A stretch of 56,697 nucleotides of DNA from positions 30,296-86,992 of the forward strand of contig NZ_QYCN01000022.1 of the NCBI RefSeq assembly GCF_003583925.1, in the 5' to 3' direction. Every line of letters starts with the position of its first letter. Position 1 is the first letter of the stretch. The notes under the pieces are model-generated. The model saw nothing but the letters and a program-made list of their open reading frames with translations, had not been told where the DNA came from and did no database searches. The position numbers and the translations under genes are program-made. Source of the stretch: Hymenobacter rubripertinctus. Lineage in GTDB: Bacteria > Bacteroidota > Bacteroidia > Cytophagales > Hymenobacteraceae. Positions 54,287 to 56,697 of this stretch are shown piece after piece.

Positions 54287-54729
54287 GATTCGTGGGGAGA
54301 GAAAAGGTTGAAAGAAAATAGGGATGCAAGAGGAGCAGTGGTCAGCACTACTGTTCAGCTAAGCAGCCATGGTTCATGCTGACGACCGGGTATGGCTCAC
54401 TATACGAAGGCACGCGGCCGGGGTTTTCCAGGAGTGTAAAAATCAGTGAACAAAACTATTCCCCCTCCCCTTGCATGCAGCACTGCCCCAGGGGTGACAT
54501 CATCGGCCCTGTTATACCTTTGCCCTGCGGGTCATTGGCCGGTATACTTGCTTACCGGCCTTCCCACTGGCGGCTCGCCAGCACAAACCCAACCGGCCCC
54601 AGCACCCTCAGCCCTGACATCCGCGACATCTGGCGGATTGTCTGGTGAGTTAATGGGTGGCTCCGGTTTGGGGCTGCACAAGAGGTTCATACCTGATATC
54701 TCCTTCTACTTACTCTTCAGTTTCTTCCC
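54287..54729. other. Non-coding spacer between stress proteins and cupin gene
   Basis: About 440 bases. It holds the promoter region of the minus-strand stress gene. Several short frames on the plus strand lack protein character and I do not support a gene. No repeat of note was seen. Confidence 0.55.
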
Positions 54730-55101
54730 ATGTCAGAAAAACGCTATTTCCGCCAGCTGAGTCCCTTTGTGGTACCTACTACCGATGGCAAGCTCATTGA
54801 GGAACATATCGGGCAGGCCAGTACCGGCACCAGCCAGTACAGCGTGGCGCATATGGTGGCTCCGCCCCAGTGGAGCGAGCCTCACCAACGGCCCGAGTTT
54901 GACGAGGTGACCATTATTGTGCACGGCCGTAAACAGTTCGAAATCGACGGCGACGTGGTGGAGCTGTCAGCTGGCGAATCCCTGCTGATAAAGGCCGGGG
55001 CACGGGTACGCTACTCCAACCCCTTCGATCAGGAATGTGAATACTGGTCCGTTTGCGTACCGGCCTTCAGCCCGGCCACGGTACACCGGGAAGAGGAATA
55101 A
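54730..55101 (+). CDS. Cupin domain protein
   Basis: A 123-residue cytoplasmic single-domain cupin. The first motif is visible (EPHQRPEFDEVTIIVHGR, with His52, Glu59 and Gly66), followed by VVELSAGESLLIKAGARVRY. The second motif lacks the usual His (GARVRYSN), so metal binding may be incomplete. Function unknown. It precedes a dienelactone hydrolase gene by 60 bases. Confidence 0.8.
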   Translation: MSEKRYFRQLSPFVVPTTDGKLIEEHIGQASTGTSQYSVAHMVAPPQWSEPHQRPEFDEVTIIVHGRKQFEIDGDVVELSAGESLLIKAGARVRYSNPFDQECEYWSVCVPAFSPATVHREEE

Positions 55102-55161
55102 GCCGGGTGGTCTTGGGTAGATTGGGTATCTTTCCTTGCCCCTCCTTTTTTCCTCATTCTC

Positions 55162-56022
55162 ATGGACCAGCGCATCCTCACCCTCTTCGACGAGTACACC
55201 CACGTCCCGCTCAGCCGCCGCCACTTCCTGGACCGGCTTCAGCAACTGGCCGGCAGTGCCGCGCTGGCAGCCGCTGCCCTGGCCGTGCTGGAGCCCGGCT
55301 ACGCCCGGGCCGCCACCGTGCAACCCACGTCAAGTAAGCTGGTAGAAGAAAACGTGACCTGGCCCGGCACCCAGGGCGTCACCATGCAAGGCTATTTGGT
55401 GCACCCGAAGGGCCGGAGGAAGCGCGGGGGCGTAGTCGTCATTCACGAAAACCGCGGCCTGACGCCCCACATCAAAGACGTAACGCGGCGCGTTGCCCAG
55501 GCTGGCTATTTGGCTCTGGGAGTAGATGCGCTGTCGGTTTTCGGCGGAACACCGGCGGATGAGGATAAGGGCCGGGAGTTGATCGGCAAGCTCGACAAGC
55601 CCCAGACGCTTGCCCATTATCTCAACGCCCTGGCCTATCTGCGCCAACGGCCCGACTGCAATGGCCGCACCAGTTGCGTGGGTTTCTGTTGGGGCGGGGC
55701 TATGGCCAACAGCCTCGCTACTCACGACCCGCAGCTCAACGCGTCCGTGGCGTACTATGGCACCCAACCCGCCGCCGAAGAAGCGGCGAGCATCAAAGCG
55801 CACTTGCTGCTGCATTACGCCGGCCTTGATGAGCGGGTAAATGCGGGCAAAGATGCCTGGGAAGCCGCCCTGAAATCTACCAATGTGCAGTATGCGCAGT
55901 ATGTATACGAGGGGGTAAATCACGCCTTCAACAACGACACCTCCCCCGCCCGCTACAACGCCGAAGCCGCCAAACTAGCCTGGGACCGGACGTTGAAACT
56001 GTTTAAGGAAGAGTTGGGATAA
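55162..56022 (+). CDS. Tat-exported dienelactone hydrolase family protein
   Basis: A 286-residue alpha/beta hydrolase. Residues 1-50 look like a twin-arginine signal (SRRHFL motif at 18-23, then a hydrophobic Ala-rich stretch). The catalytic triad is visible: Cys176 nucleophile (GFCWGGAMA), Asp223 (GLDERV) and His254 (GVNHAFNND), with Glu96 in the HENRG segment, as in dienelactone hydrolases. The reaction in this organism is unknown; hydrolysis of lactones or other esters is likely. A TATCTTTC at 55127-55134 may be its -7 element. Confidence 0.92.
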   Translation: MDQRILTLFDEYTHVPLSRRHFLDRLQQLAGSAALAAAALAVLEPGYARAATVQPTSSKLVEENVTWPGTQGVTMQGYLVHPKGRRKRGGVVVIHENRGLTPHIKDVTRRVAQAGYLALGVDALSVFGGTPADEDKGRELIGKLDKPQTLAHYLNALAYLRQRPDCNGRTSCVGFCWGGAMANSLATHDPQLNASVAYYGTQPAAEEAASIKAHLLLHYAGLDERVNAGKDAWEAALKSTNVQYAQYVYEGVNHAFNNDTSPARYNAEAAKLAWDRTLKLFKEELG

Positions 56023-56657
56023 TGCACCTACCCCAATAGCCCCGGCACAGCTACGGTCGGATACAGGGTGGCTGGTCCTGCGGGCAGCATCTTATTGTTG
56101 GGGTTGAATGGGGAAGCCGTCCAGTTAGCCAACGTGGGTTGTTCCGGCCACCGGCGGCTGGCAGAGCCGGACGAGCATTACACGGAGCGAAAACGTTGAC
56201 ACCGGTACTTGGTAACGTTAGCGTATTCGCCCAAATCAGCAGCTGAAATCTCGACTGGATTAAGATTACTCCACCCGTCAGCGCCCGGCCAGCTACCCTA
56301 AACCATCGCCCACCCTCCGGATACAACCAGCCCTATCCGAAGACTACCGACACGGTAACTCTGCCGAGCACCCTGGGAGAAGCCCCCCGACAGGCTATCG
56401 GCCTGGATGCTCCATATAGCCATTTCGTGAACGAGGCACCCGGTTGTGGCGGGCCGCCTGGTTGCGTCCCGGCGTTGAACGACACAGGTGAACGACGGCG
56501 TAACCACGGCGTAACCACGGGCTGTCCCGTGTGGGGATGTGTCAAAAAAGGTTAGGGCTACCGCACCAAATTAGGCACTTTTGAGCAGTTCCAGCATAAA
56601 TCCGTCGTCTCTGGCGGCCTTTTTACGCTTTCTTTTCAGACTAATCTTACTCGGTTC
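56023..56657. other. Region without a supportable gene
   Basis: About 635 bases. Reading frames on both strands are short and lack known protein features. An 11-base unit GGCGTAACCAC is repeated in tandem (56497-56507, 56508-56518). Could be a decayed gene or regulatory spacer; nothing decisive is seen. Confidence 0.5.
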
Positions 56658-56697
56658 ATGCGTGAGAAGAAAGAGGCTGAACTTGCGAAAGATGTTC
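56658..56697 (+). CDS. Possible gene start at the window edge
   Basis: An ATG at 56658 opens a frame (MREKKEAELAKDV) that runs to the edge of the window. The charged start is compatible with a protein, but with 13 codons neither the gene nor its function can be established. Confidence 0.25.
   Translation, partial: MREKKEAELAKDV

Noticed and set aside
56051..56545. Three short minus-strand frames near the end of the window
   Set aside because: Short, overlapping each other in different frames, with no conserved features; a decayed gene is possible but unsupported.

Overview
This window looks like a chromosomal segment of a GC-rich Bacteroidota bacterium, most probably Hymenobacter or a close relative in the Cytophagales. 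Evidence: a secreted protein ending in a type IX secretion (T9SS) sorting domain, a carboxypeptidase-regulatory-domain TonB receptor, LuxR-family two-component genes with HisKA_3 kinases, perfect TAnnTTTG-type -7 promoter elements, almost no Shine-Dalgarno sequences, WbqC, YihY/BrkB and S41 proteins of Bacteroidota type, and high GC. Genus assignment is inference; no rRNA is present. No prophage, CRISPR array or complete insertion sequence was seen.

Layout. 1-8676: partial outer-membrane barrel protein, a kinase-like protein of unknown role, a secreted S1/P1-type nuclease/phospholipase C-like enzyme, a cyclophilin lipoprotein, a small lipoprotein, an M13 metallopeptidase lipoprotein, and exonuclease VII (xseA-xseB). 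8767-11859: the most unusual region, with a small cysteine-tailed protein translationally coupled to an AT-rich multi-pass membrane protein, then a spacer with a 153-bp palindromic element, then a HisKA_3 kinase coupled to a response regulator that lacks its DNA-binding domain. 11965-15378: TonB-dependent receptor and an alkyltransferase-like DNA repair protein. 15625-21486: a complete RND tripartite efflux operon. 21758-25172: a tiny secreted peptide, a zinc-dependent phospholipase C-like protein, a PAS-only sensor with a small partner. 25460-25709: two serine tRNAs.

25825-34377: envelope genes (YihY, thioesterase, MltG, T9SS cargo, LpxL-like acyltransferase, WbqC) plus a YciO/Sua5 protein. 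34498-41430: ClpC, a small lipoprotein, an acyl-CoA carboxylase beta subunit, an M42 aminopeptidase and a metal-receptor protein. 41485-43866: translationally adjacent aroB-aroA of the shikimate pathway. 43995-52979: lipoprotein, proline dehydrogenase, small unknown proteins, a glycine-rich general stress protein, an S41 processing protease, and lysS. 53432-56022: YtxH and YtxH-CsbD stress proteins, a cupin and a Tat-type dienelactone hydrolase. The last 670 bases hold no gene I can support except a possible start at the edge.

How it works together: much of the window is envelope maintenance (peptidoglycan, lipid A, outer-membrane transport, proteolysis) and stress protection. Many genes end in long, near-perfect hairpins; four of these have arms of 30 or 31 bases with unrelated sequence, a pattern reported as a finding. 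The best candidate for an undescribed system is the four-gene putative sensory locus at 8767-11859; its connection as one system is inference from gene order and coupling.
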